From the NCBI GenBank assembly GCA_034436155.1, contig DAOTVP010000026.1, positions 62,001 through 126,000 on the forward strand: 64,000 nucleotides of DNA, in the 5' to 3' direction. The notes beneath the pieces were generated by a model. That model had not been told where the DNA came from. It was given only the letters and a program-made list of their open reading frames with translations, and did not search any database. Positions 41,661 through 50,039 of the stretch are shown here, in pieces (the stretch's first letter is position 1; every line of letters begins with the position of its first letter). This DNA is from GCA-2794515 sp034436155 (GTDB lineage: Bacteria > Chloroflexota > Anaerolineae > Aggregatilineales > Phototrophicaceae). The position numbers were made by a program, and so were the translations under genes.

Positions 41661-42808
41661 CAGCAGAGCGTCCGATGTTCATCGTAGGTGATGTTAAAAT
41701 CGTGCCGTCCATCGCGCCGACAATCGGCACGGAAAAAGAAATAAGGGGTCTGTGCGGGATAAATTGCCGCCCACATCGCCGAAAAACTGGGATTTGCAAT
41801 CGGACCGGGGGGTAATCCGCGATTGATATAGGTGTTATACGGCGAGATAACCCCGCGATAATCGGCGCGGGTGATGCGGGGCCACCAATTGTCCCGCCCA
41901 ACATTCGGATGTTCATATTGCACCGTTGGGTCGGCATCGAGCGTCCATTCATCACGCAAACGATTGCGATACACACTCGAAATTGTCACATGCTCATCGG
42001 CAAAAATAGCTTCTTTTTCGATAATCGAAGCCAATGTCACTATCTGATACACCGTAAAGCCTTGTGATTGGGCGCTTTGGCGCATTTCTGATGTAAAACT
42101 CTCGCGGAACGCATTCAATAAAATATCACGCAATTCAAGCGGTGTAACATCTGGCGAGAGTTGGTAGGTATTGGGATATAAAAATCCTTCTAACGATGCG
42201 CCTGGCGGTATGCCCATCTCAGTCGCAAAATCGGCGGGAATATCTGCACCTTTACCCACCACCGCCAAAAAATCTGCGCCCGAAAACGAAAAATACGGGC
42301 GGGCGGCATCTATCACTTCGGCGATTTGTTCAATCCGATGACCGGGGACAACGGTGAAAATAATGCCGTTAAAATTGGAATTGGTCAAGGCTTGGGCGAT
42401 GTCTTTGATGTTCTGCGATTTAGATATAAAAAATGTCCCCGCTTGAATCTGACTATCCAAGCCAACTGAGCGCATATAATCCACAAATAAATCGGCATCG
42501 GTGATAATGCCTTGTGTCGCCAACCGATTCGCCACCGAGCGCACTCCCTCACCCGAATCAATCCGAAAACGAATAACAGTCGTATCGGCACTCATGGGGG
42601 TATTCAAGTCATCTTCGCGGGCAGATAGCGAAATGCGTAAATAAACATTACGAGCAAAATCAATGATGTCATCGCCTGCGAATAAAAATAACGCGCCAAA
42701 TGCCAACACACACACAAATCCAAATGCGATAAAGGCGATTAGTGCTGTTTGTAACCGTTTTCCGCTCACAGATACTTTCTTTCGTTGAACAGGTGGATAG
42801 GGTCTCAT
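41660..42808 (-). CDS. mltG: Endolytic murein transglycosylase MltG
   Basis: A 382-residue YceG-like membrane protein. A single membrane segment (about 24-47) is followed by a LysM-like subdomain (GEGVRSVANRLATQGIITDADLF) and the catalytic domain. That domain has GASLEGFLYPNTYQ, the active-site Glu in ASIIEKEA, PTVQY, and YNTYINRGLPPGPIANPS. It cuts nascent glycan strands outside the membrane and helps set peptidoglycan chain length. The family order alaS ... ruvX-mltG is common in bacteria. Stop overlaps the next gene by one base. Confidence 0.95.
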   Translation of the reverse strand: MRPYPPVQRKKVSVSGKRLQTALIAFIAFGFVCVLAFGALFLFAGDDIIDFARNVYLRISLSAREDDLNTPMSADTTVIRFRIDSGEGVRSVANRLATQGIITDADLFVDYMRSVGLDSQIQAGTFFISKSQNIKDIAQALTNSNFNGIIFTVVPGHRIEQIAEVIDAARPYFSFSGADFLAVVGKGADIPADFATEMGIPPGASLEGFLYPNTYQLSPDVTPLELRDILLNAFRESFTSEMRQSAQSQGFTVYQIVTLASIIEKEAIFADEHVTISSVYRNRLRDEWTLDADPTVQYEHPNVGRDNWWPRITRADYRGVISPYNTYINRGLPPGPIANPSFSAMWAAIYPAQTPYFFFRADCRRDGRHDFNITYDEHRTLC

Positions 42809-42869
42809 GATTATAGTTTAGCCTAAAGTGATGCAAATGGGTGGAAGGCGTAGGGCAAGCATGGGAAAA

Positions 42870-43301
42870 TCACCCGCTATGGTCGTCTAAATAGCGTTGT
42901 AAAATCACCCGCGCCGATAAATCGTCTATCGGGTCAGTAGGTTTGCGTTTTTTTTGTTTGGCAATCTCTTGGGCATCGGCACTCGAAAATTGTTCATCCC
43001 AAAAAGTTATAGGCAACGGAATGACCTCAGCCAAACGTTCCGCCCATAAGCGCACCGTATCGGCACGGGTATATTCGCCTTCTGCTTTGTCTAAATCCAG
43101 TGGTAAACCAATCACAATGCCAACAACACCGTGTTCTTGGGCGATTTGTGCTAATTTTTCAAAATCGGCTCGTTTGGATTGGCGTGTGATGATGGTCAAT
43201 TCACGAGCGATAATCCGCATATCATCACACACCGCCACACCGATGCGTTTGAGTCCATGATCAAGCCCCAGCAAGCGCCCCCTTTTTGGCAAATCGGTCA
43301 T
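42870..43301 (-). CDS. ruvX: Putative pre-16S rRNA nuclease / Holliday junction resolvase RuvX (YqgF)
   Basis: A 143-residue RNase H-fold nuclease. Conserved acids are visible in GLDHGLKRIGVAVCD, FWDEQFSSADA and DDLSARVILQRYLD, with GIVIGLPLDLD between. YqgF proteins take part in 16S rRNA 5' maturation and were also proposed as resolvases. ATG 43301 has AGGAAAA eight bases before it and overlaps the TGA of the preceding gene (ATGA), indicating translational coupling. The longer frame from 43364 lies inside the upstream gene. Confidence 0.9.
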   Translation of the reverse strand: MTDLPKRGRLLGLDHGLKRIGVAVCDDMRIIARELTIITRQSKRADFEKLAQIAQEHGVVGIVIGLPLDLDKAEGEYTRADTVRLWAERLAEVIPLPITFWDEQFSSADAQEIAKQKKRKPTDPIDDLSARVILQRYLDDHSG

Positions 43302-44890
43302 GGTATATTTTCCTGAATATTGAGCGTGATGCGAATGGGCAAAACGGGCATTTGCCACATCCAATCGGGCGAAAAAGTCAATTCTGGCACTGTATTCGGG
43401 GCAATATCCACTCGTGTGCGGAGATGTTCCATCGCATCCTCAAACGACTGATTGGCAATTTGAGATTTGACCAATTCAGGGTCTATTTGCGCGCGTGCGA
43501 TACAACTGCCCGACATCGTGAAAAATACATCCAAAATTTGACCATTCTCATCGCGTGTAACCAATACGTCACCTGTGCGATATTGTATCGTGTTGGGATC
43601 TATACTGCGACCACGCACCACCTGACGCGCCATTTTTGCGAACACAATTTGTTGCCCCAAGCGCGTATTTACCACCAACACCTGCACAACCGCCCGTTTG
43701 GTGAGTGTGAGCGTATCTTGTAATTCACCCACGTTGGCGCTCCATTGTTTCCAATCATCTCGTTCTTCGACAATTTGCAAGGTATCGAACAACACGTAAT
43801 CATCAGGCGAAAGCTGAGCGGAATTTTGAATTTCGGTATAGGCGCGATCTTGGATGATTTGGTCTACCAATAATTCGAGCGTGTCTCTATCCGATTGGCT
43901 TACTGCACGTTCTATTTGTGCGATACCAGCGCGGGTCGGTTGAATGTTATTCACTGTCACTTGCCCGCCCAGCGGTCCGACAACCAATGTAATCCGATTG
44001 GCATCCACATTGCCGATTTCACCCGCAGAACTAGGCAATGCCTCGATGGGAAGTGTGATTTGCCCATTAGCGGGAATATCGGCAGATTGTGTCGTGCGGA
44101 ATAGGATCGGCGGATCATCTGTGGTGCTGATGGTCGTGCCGAGCGGGATCGTGATGTTTGCCGATGTGGAATTGGTGAATACCACCTCGCCAACAGCTAA
44201 CCCACTCCCCAATTCTTGCACACCTGTTGTCGGCGTGGAATACGATGATTCCACTTCGATTTTCAAGACAGTCGCAGGCAAAATGCCATTTTCAACATCA
44301 ATAGAGGTGAAGCGTGGGTCTGGATTAATCACAATTTGCACACTCTGTTCAATCTGTTGTACGGCGGGGATAATCGTCACAGTGGCACTAGGGACGAATA
44401 AATACACCCCAGCCACCAAAATGATGAGCAAGGTGGCAATCAACCCAACGCGGATGAGCAAGGTGGGCAATGCGCCCATCGGCGGGCGTGCTACGCGCCT
44501 GCTGGCAACATCTTTGAGTTCAGATAACACCGCTTCGCTTTCGGGTGCATCTTTGGGACGGTCATGGCGGTCGGTGAATACTTTGGCGCGTCCGCGCTTC
44601 CACCTACCCCGTTCACTCGCGCCAATGGTCTCGAAGGTGCTAATGTTCAATTCTTTGGCGTGCTGAATCACCTGTAAGTCGTGGGTAACAATCGCCAAGC
44701 GAATAGCACGACGCATGGCTTCGCGTTGGACGAGGACTAAATCGAGTTTACGGGTTAGAGCAGTCCCCTCTTCGGGCCAAACGAGCAGAACGCGCTTACC
44801 GTGAATAAACGACAAGCGGTCTCGTACCGAATTGACCTCTTCACCCGCTTCTATTTGTATTAGTTCCCGATTGCTATTGCTCGAAGCCAT
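43298..44890 (-). CDS. Baseplate-J-like membrane protein of the alaS operon
   Basis: A 530-residue protein. Residues 1-100 form a soluble domain (VNSVRDRLSFIHGKRVLLVWPE, then REAMRRAIRLAIVTHD). A basic stretch follows, and then one membrane segment (about 146-168, LLIRVGLIATLLIILVAGVYLF). The extracytoplasmic part has a baseplate_J-type region: GEVVFTNSTSANITIPLGTTI and SAGEIGNVDANRITLVVGPLGG. Many Gram-positive-type bacteria and Chloroflexota carry such proteins without a phage tail; the function is unknown. Position between alaS and ruvX-mltG suggests an envelope role. I see no other phage-tail gene, so this is not a contractile system. Confidence 0.65.
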   Translation of the reverse strand: MASSNSNRELIQIEAGEEVNSVRDRLSFIHGKRVLLVWPEEGTALTRKLDLVLVQREAMRRAIRLAIVTHDLQVIQHAKELNISTFETIGASERGRWKRGRAKVFTDRHDRPKDAPESEAVLSELKDVASRRVARPPMGALPTLLIRVGLIATLLIILVAGVYLFVPSATVTIIPAVQQIEQSVQIVINPDPRFTSIDVENGILPATVLKIEVESSYSTPTTGVQELGSGLAVGEVVFTNSTSANITIPLGTTISTTDDPPILFRTTQSADIPANGQITLPIEALPSSAGEIGNVDANRITLVVGPLGGQVTVNNIQPTRAGIAQIERAVSQSDRDTLELLVDQIIQDRAYTEIQNSAQLSPDDYVLFDTLQIVEERDDWKQWSANVGELQDTLTLTKRAVVQVLVVNTRLGQQIVFAKMARQVVRGRSIDPNTIQYRTGDVLVTRDENGQILDVFFTMSGSCIARAQIDPELVKSQIANQSFEDAMEHLRTRVDIAPNTVPELTFSPDWMWQMPVLPIRITLNIQENIP

Positions 44891-44911
44891 GCACCATGCC
44901 CTTTATCCATA

Positions 44912-47605
44912 TTATTTCGCCATTTGGCGGATGACCTCGCGGGCTTTTTGCAGGGCTTCGCCGATTTTCGAGACATCCTTCCCGCCCGCTTGCGCCATAT
45001 TCGGGCGACCACCGCCACCGCCACCAATCACGGGGGCAATTTGTTTGATGATATTACCCGCCTGATACGTCTTGGTCAAATCATCGGTGACTGTCACCAT
45101 CAGCAACGGTTTATCCTCGAAACTGCTACCCGCCACAAATATGCCCGATTTTGCCCTGCCCTTGAACCAATCCGACATTTCGCGGATGGTCTCGGCGGGG
45201 GTATCTTCGAGTTGCAACATCATCACCGATACCCCTCCGATCGTTTCGAGCGCATCAATTTGGGTGTTAAAGATCTGACGGGCGATTTCTCGGCGTAATT
45301 TTTCGATGAGTTTGCGATTTTGGCTGATTTCATCCTGCAATACCGCCACCCGTTGGACAATATTATCAGGCGTGGTTTGGAGTTGCCCCGCCACATGCGC
45401 CAGCGTATCTAATTTTTCTTGGATATACGCAATCGCCGCGCCGCCCGTGAGCGCCTCGATACGGCGCACCCCCGCGCTCACACTGCCCTCACTGACGATG
45501 ATAAACATGCCAATATCGGCAGTCGAAGCGACATGCACGCCCCCGCACAATTCATAACTGTAACGTGTGCCATTTTCGATGATGACCGTCCGCACCGTTT
45601 CGCCATATTTTTCACCGAATAGCGCCATCGCGCCTTCTGATTTGGCTTGTTGGAGCGATTTTATTTCTGATTTAACAGGATAATTTGCCAGAATAACCCG
45701 ATTCACCTCTGTTTCAACGGCTTTCAGTTGGTCAGGGGTCATACGTGCATCATGGGCAAAATCAAAACGCAAGCGTTCTGGCGCGACCAATGACCCGCGT
45801 TGTTGCACATGAATGCCCAAATGGTTGCGGAGCGCCGCATGAAGCAGATGTGTGCCAGTGTGATTGCGCGTAATATCGGCACGGCGGTCTGCATCCACCA
45901 CCGCCAAGACGCTATCGCCGACTTTCGGCGTGCCTTGCACCACTTCGCCGATGTGAATAATCAAACCGCCGACTGGACGGCGTGTATCTTCGACCTCAAT
46001 TTCCCAATTTTCGGCGCGAATCGTGCCTGTATCGCTAACCTGACCGCCCGCTTCGACATAAAACGGCGTGCGATTCAACACCACTTCGACTTTATCACCC
46101 ACGCTCAAATCGCTAATCGGGTTGCCATTTTGCGTCAATGCCACCACATTGGCGCTAATCGTTGTATCGCCGTAGGGCAAATACTCAACACCATCTGCGG
46201 GTAACAATTGATCCGCTTTGAGTTGATTCAGGACGGCATTATACGATTCCGCCATATCCATCTCACCCATCGCCAACCCGCCCCCACTGATGGTGGCGTG
46301 TTCTTGTTCGGCGGTCTCGAATCCAGACATATCCACATGATAACCACGTTCTTCGGCGATGTCTTTGGTGACTTGAATCGGCAAACCCAACGTGGCTTTG
46401 AGGTAAAAGGCTTTTTCGCCGTTTAATGTGCCACCTGCAGGCAACTCTGCCAACATCGCATCGAGTTCTGTCAGACCAATATCCATCGTGCGCCGAAACC
46501 GTTCTTCTTCGCGGGTGATGGTCTTTTTAATCACATCGGCGCGGTCTCTGAGTTCGGTATAATAATGCCCCATCGTATCAATGACAGCATCGGCAACCTT
46601 GCCCAAAAATGGTTCATGCAAACCAATTTTGGTGGCGAAGCGTGCCGCACGCCGAATCACCAACCGACAAACAGCATCGCGCCCTTTAGCACCAGGCAAC
46701 ACACCATCGGCAATCAAGAACACTGCCGCCCGAATATGGTCGGCAATCACACGATAGGGGACATAATTGGCATCGCGTTCTTCATCGGTATGCCCTGTCA
46801 GTTCTTGGGTCTTCTTGATGATGGGCATGAATAAATCGGTGTCATAATTTGCGGTTTTGCCCTGCACAATGCTGACAATCCGTTCCAAACCCATGCCAGT
46901 ATCGACCCCTGGCGCGGGTAACGGATGATCATATTGCCCTGTATGGGTGGGGTCGGCTTGGGTGCGGTTGTATTGCATGAACACCAAATTCCAAATTTCC
47001 AAAAAGCGATCATCTTCAGCTTGGAGCATGGGGATGATGCTATCTTCACCCAATTCTGGCGTTTTATCCCAGTGGATTTCGCTGGTCGGACCGCAGGGAC
47101 CCGTCTCTGCCATTTGCCAAAAATTGGTTTTCGGACCCATGCGTGCTACACGCTTGGGGTCTACGCCGATTTTATTCACCCAGATGTTATAGGCTTCGTC
47201 ATCATTCTGATACACCGTAAAGACAAGGCGGTCTTTGGGCAATTCATACACTTCGGTGAGCAATTGCCACGCGAATTCGATGGCATGTTCTTTGAAATAA
47301 TCACCGAAGCTAAAATTGCCGAGCATCTCGAAAAAAGTATGATGTCGTGGTGAGGGACCCACATTTTCGAGGTCGTTATGTTTGCCACTGACACGCATAC
47401 ATTTTTGCGCGGTGGTGGCGCGTTTATAATCGCGCTTATCTATGCCCAGAAACACATCTTTGAATTGCACCATGCCTGAATTGGCGAAGAGCAACGTGGG
47501 ATCGTTGCCCGGGACGAGCGATGAGGACATCACATGTTTATGATTTTGTTCCAAAAAATAATCTAAAAATGCCTGCCGAACTTCGGCGCTGGTCATGAAT
47601 TTCAT
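44912..47605 (-). CDS. alaS: Alanyl-tRNA synthetase
   Basis: An 897-residue class II synthetase, full length. The catalytic core starts TSAEVRQAFLDYFLEQNHKHVMSSSLVP with class II motifs 1-3. The editing domain has NHTGTHLLHAALR and CGGVHV, the HxxxH plus Cys/His zinc-binding set that clears Ser and Gly mischarging. The C-terminal DHHA1 part reads GGGGGGRPNMAQAGGKD. AGGAAAAAA precedes the ATG. It leads the operon with the baseplate-J-like gene, ruvX, mltG and a lipoprotein gene, driven by the promoter at 47645-47673. Confidence 0.95.
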   Translation of the reverse strand: MKFMTSAEVRQAFLDYFLEQNHKHVMSSSLVPGNDPTLLFANSGMVQFKDVFLGIDKRDYKRATTAQKCMRVSGKHNDLENVGPSPRHHTFFEMLGNFSFGDYFKEHAIEFAWQLLTEVYELPKDRLVFTVYQNDDEAYNIWVNKIGVDPKRVARMGPKTNFWQMAETGPCGPTSEIHWDKTPELGEDSIIPMLQAEDDRFLEIWNLVFMQYNRTQADPTHTGQYDHPLPAPGVDTGMGLERIVSIVQGKTANYDTDLFMPIIKKTQELTGHTDEERDANYVPYRVIADHIRAAVFLIADGVLPGAKGRDAVCRLVIRRAARFATKIGLHEPFLGKVADAVIDTMGHYYTELRDRADVIKKTITREEERFRRTMDIGLTELDAMLAELPAGGTLNGEKAFYLKATLGLPIQVTKDIAEERGYHVDMSGFETAEQEHATISGGGLAMGEMDMAESYNAVLNQLKADQLLPADGVEYLPYGDTTISANVVALTQNGNPISDLSVGDKVEVVLNRTPFYVEAGGQVSDTGTIRAENWEIEVEDTRRPVGGLIIHIGEVVQGTPKVGDSVLAVVDADRRADITRNHTGTHLLHAALRNHLGIHVQQRGSLVAPERLRFDFAHDARMTPDQLKAVETEVNRVILANYPVKSEIKSLQQAKSEGAMALFGEKYGETVRTVIIENGTRYSYELCGGVHVASTADIGMFIIVSEGSVSAGVRRIEALTGGAAIAYIQEKLDTLAHVAGQLQTTPDNIVQRVAVLQDEISQNRKLIEKLRREIARQIFNTQIDALETIGGVSVMMLQLEDTPAETIREMSDWFKGRAKSGIFVAGSSFEDKPLLMVTVTDDLTKTYQAGNIIKQIAPVIGGGGGGRPNMAQAGGKDVSKIGEALQKAREVIRQMAK

Positions 47606-47644
47606 GCGAATTTTTTCCTGTTGTGAATAACGTAATTAGGGTGA

Positions 47645-47673
47645 ATTATAGTGGGGTTAGGGGTATGGGGCAA
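47645..47673 (-). promoter_or_regulatory. Sigma70-type promoter for the alaS operon
   Basis: On the minus strand TTGCCC (47673-47668) and TATAAT (47650-47645) have a 17-base spacer, about 40 bases before the alaS start. No T-box leader fits in so short a space. Confidence 0.7.
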
Positions 47674-47701
47674 GGTGGGGAGTGTGCTTGCCCCATGCGG
47701 A

Positions 47702-48592
47702 TTATTTATCGCGGGTGATGGCGAAGCCACTCATGAATTGTTTTTGGAGCAAAACGAACACAATCACAGGCGGAATACTAGCGACTACCGCACCAAGCAT
47801 GAGGGGACCGTATGAGATGCTGGTATCCACCGAGAGCAAACTCCGCAAACCCACTTGTACGACCTGATTTTCTTGTCCGCTAGGATTTACCATCAGGGGC
47901 CACAAATACATGTTCCACACATACACAAATTGGATGACCGCCAACGCACCAATTGTATTCCAACTGATGGGGATGAGGACGCGGAATAAAAATTGCAATG
48001 GATTCGCGCCATCCATTTGTGCCGCTTCGGATAACTCGGCGGGGATATTGGCAAAATGTTGTCGGAATAAAAATGTCCCAGTGGCGCTCGCCAAAAATGG
48101 CACAGCCAACGCCTGAAATGTTCCACCCCACCCCAATTGAATCGAGACAAGTCGAAACAAGGCGATAATGAGCAATTCGGTAGGCATCATGAGGGTCATC
48201 AACACAAAGCCAAATACAATCCACTTGCCAGGGAAGCGGAAATACACAAATGCCAAGCCCGCCAAGAGCGATAATATGGTCTTGCCAACGGTAATCACAA
48301 CCGCCAAAGACAACGTATTATACATATAATTGCCCAAATGACGGTCTATCATGACTACGCGCCAATTCCGTTCAAAATGTTCACCAGGGATAACTTGAAA
48401 ATTGGCGACTTGGGCATTATTTTGTGTGCTGACGAGCATGGCATAAAATAACGGAAAGCCGATGAAAAAGCAGGCAATCCACAATGTTAAATGAGCATAC
48501 CAGCGTTTAGGGATGATACGCTTCGTGAACGCCGTTGGCGCAGTCATCGGTTGTGAAGTCTCGACAAGGGTATCTTGTGACAGTGTGGTCAT
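47702..48592 (-). CDS. ABC sugar/glycerol-3-phosphate-type permease, UgpE/MalG-like
   Basis: A 296-residue carbohydrate-family permease with six membrane segments. Its coupling loop is ELSEAAQMDGANPLQFLFRVLIPIS (about 194-218), the MalG/UgpE pattern. The C terminus ends in the usual QKQFMSGFAITRDK, close to the family ending of importers for sugars and glycerol phosphate. It pairs with the permease gene three bases upstream. Substrate cannot be read from the permease. A neighbouring ATPase gene is missing; such systems often share one MsmK/UgpC-like ATPase encoded elsewhere. Confidence 0.85.
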   Translation of the reverse strand: MTTLSQDTLVETSQPMTAPTAFTKRIIPKRWYAHLTLWIACFFIGFPLFYAMLVSTQNNAQVANFQVIPGEHFERNWRVVMIDRHLGNYMYNTLSLAVVITVGKTILSLLAGLAFVYFRFPGKWIVFGFVLMTLMMPTELLIIALFRLVSIQLGWGGTFQALAVPFLASATGTFLFRQHFANIPAELSEAAQMDGANPLQFLFRVLIPISWNTIGALAVIQFVYVWNMYLWPLMVNPSGQENQVVQVGLRSLLSVDTSISYGPLMLGAVVASIPPVIVFVLLQKQFMSGFAITRDK

Positions 48593-48595
48593 GGT

Positions 48596-49957
48596 TTATG
48601 CTCCATATGATACGCGCCGCCCGGTTGTGCGGAATTGAAAATAGGTGATGCCAATCACCAAGGCAAATAAGACCAGCGATTGCGCGGCAGACTTGCCTAA
48701 ATCGTTATTGATATAACCGATCTGATAAATTTCGTAAATCATGACACTGGTAAGGCGGTCTGGTCCGCCGCGTGTCGAAAAATCTATCGTGCCGAATAAA
48801 TCAAAAAACGCATACGAAATATTGGTGATAATCAAGAAAAATGTAATCGGCGACAGCATCGGTATCGTGATGCGCGTGAAGCGTTGCCACGCATTTGCGC
48901 CATCAATAGCGGCGGCTTCTAGTAAATCATTGGGGACATTTTGTAAGCCTGCGATATAAAATAGAATGCCAAACCCAATCGCCTTCCAAACACTGGCTAA
49001 AATCACCGTCCATGGGGCAATAACAGGGTCTTGTAACCAATTGAGTCCCTCACCACCAAAAAATCGGATAACCTGATTGGCAATGCCACTGGTTTGATTA
49101 AAAATAATCGAAAAAATAATGCCCGCAACGGGTGGTGATATGGCATAGGGCCAAATGAGTAAGGTGCGATAGATGTTGCCCCCACGAATAGGTTGATATG
49201 CCATGTATGCAATCCCCAGCGAAATCACCAAACTGATGACTACAATCGCCAATGAAATGCCGAATGTCGAAAGCACCACCCGATAATATGTACCTTCTAA
49301 TAAACGCGCCAAAATGACAAAAAAGATGAGGAACAAAGCCGATGCCGTGAATGAATAGCGCAAAAATAAATTGGTTTGTGACCGCACCGCGACAAATAAT
49401 TGAATCGTGATGATCACCCACATCGCCATTTCAAGCGAGATACCATCTGGACGTAGCAGGCGTGTGAAGTTATCAACACACACAAAAACAGTACGCGATG
49501 TGCCTAAACGCGCTAATAACGTGGATAATCGAAAGGTCTCAATAGACGGATAATATAAAAACACTGCCAAAATAATCAACGTGGGTGCAAGTAATAATAA
49601 CGGGGTTATCCAACCTCTAAATGTGCCTGATGATGTTTGTCCTGCTATCAGTGAACGCGGTTGGCGAGAGAAGAAAAAATGCACCAGATAATTGGCAATT
49701 GATAGTGTCAGGCTTGTGCCGATTACAATCAAAAAAATGCCAAAGTAGGCATCTATAGGTTTGCGTTCTGGTTCAAATGGGCAATATGATAACGGCACCA
49801 TAAATAACATTGCGCCCAAAGCACCCGCAATCGCCCCGATTCCCACCCCGATAAGCGGTTGCCGATTCAGGCGCATACATATAAAACCGATAAAAATTGC
49901 GCCAATGATGGTTGGAATGAGCGTCACAACAAGATTGGGATTATCTGTAAACATCAT
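48596..49957 (-). CDS. ABC sugar/glycerol-3-phosphate-type permease, UgpA/MalF-like, with N-terminal extension
   Basis: A 453-residue permease, about 150 longer than most UgpA proteins. The extension holds three hydrophobic segments (about 9-30, 36-56, 70-90) before the standard body, which starts around residue 110 (WITPLLLLAPTLIILAVFLYYPSI). The coupling loop is DLLEAAAIDGANAWQRFTRITIPML (about 351-375). A further hydrophobic pair (about 185-220) also looks unusual. AGGATAGT precedes the ATG. It lies between the binding-protein gene and the second permease gene. Confidence 0.8.
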   Translation of the reverse strand: MMFTDNPNLVVTLIPTIIGAIFIGFICMRLNRQPLIGVGIGAIAGALGAMLFMVPLSYCPFEPERKPIDAYFGIFLIVIGTSLTLSIANYLVHFFFSRQPRSLIAGQTSSGTFRGWITPLLLLAPTLIILAVFLYYPSIETFRLSTLLARLGTSRTVFVCVDNFTRLLRPDGISLEMAMWVIITIQLFVAVRSQTNLFLRYSFTASALFLIFFVILARLLEGTYYRVVLSTFGISLAIVVISLVISLGIAYMAYQPIRGGNIYRTLLIWPYAISPPVAGIIFSIIFNQTSGIANQVIRFFGGEGLNWLQDPVIAPWTVILASVWKAIGFGILFYIAGLQNVPNDLLEAAAIDGANAWQRFTRITIPMLSPITFFLIITNISYAFFDLFGTIDFSTRGGPDRLTSVMIYEIYQIGYINNDLGKSAAQSLVLFALVIGITYFQFRTTGRRVSYGA

Positions 49958-49988
49958 ACTATCCTAAAAATGCTGACCAAGAATAATA

Positions 49989-50009
49989 GGGGCGTGCCTA
50001 GCACGCCCC
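49989..50009. repeat. Palindrome between binding-protein and permease genes
   Basis: GGGGCGTGC, loop CTA, GCACGCCCC, perfect arms. It lies in the transcript just after the binding-protein gene, where hairpins often raise the amount of the binding-protein part of the mRNA relative to the permease part. There is no T tract. Confidence 0.65.
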
Positions 50010-50039
50010 CAATACATGATTATCACAGTGATGTGATAT

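Noticed and set aside
43944..44666. 240-codon open frame opposite the baseplate-J-like gene
   Set aside because: Antisense shadow, with no ribosome site and no domain signal.
43298..44890. Remnant of a phage tail or contractile injection system
   Set aside because: Only a baseplate-J-like fold is present, on a membrane-anchored protein within an alaS operon. No sheath, tube, spike or ATPase gene is near.
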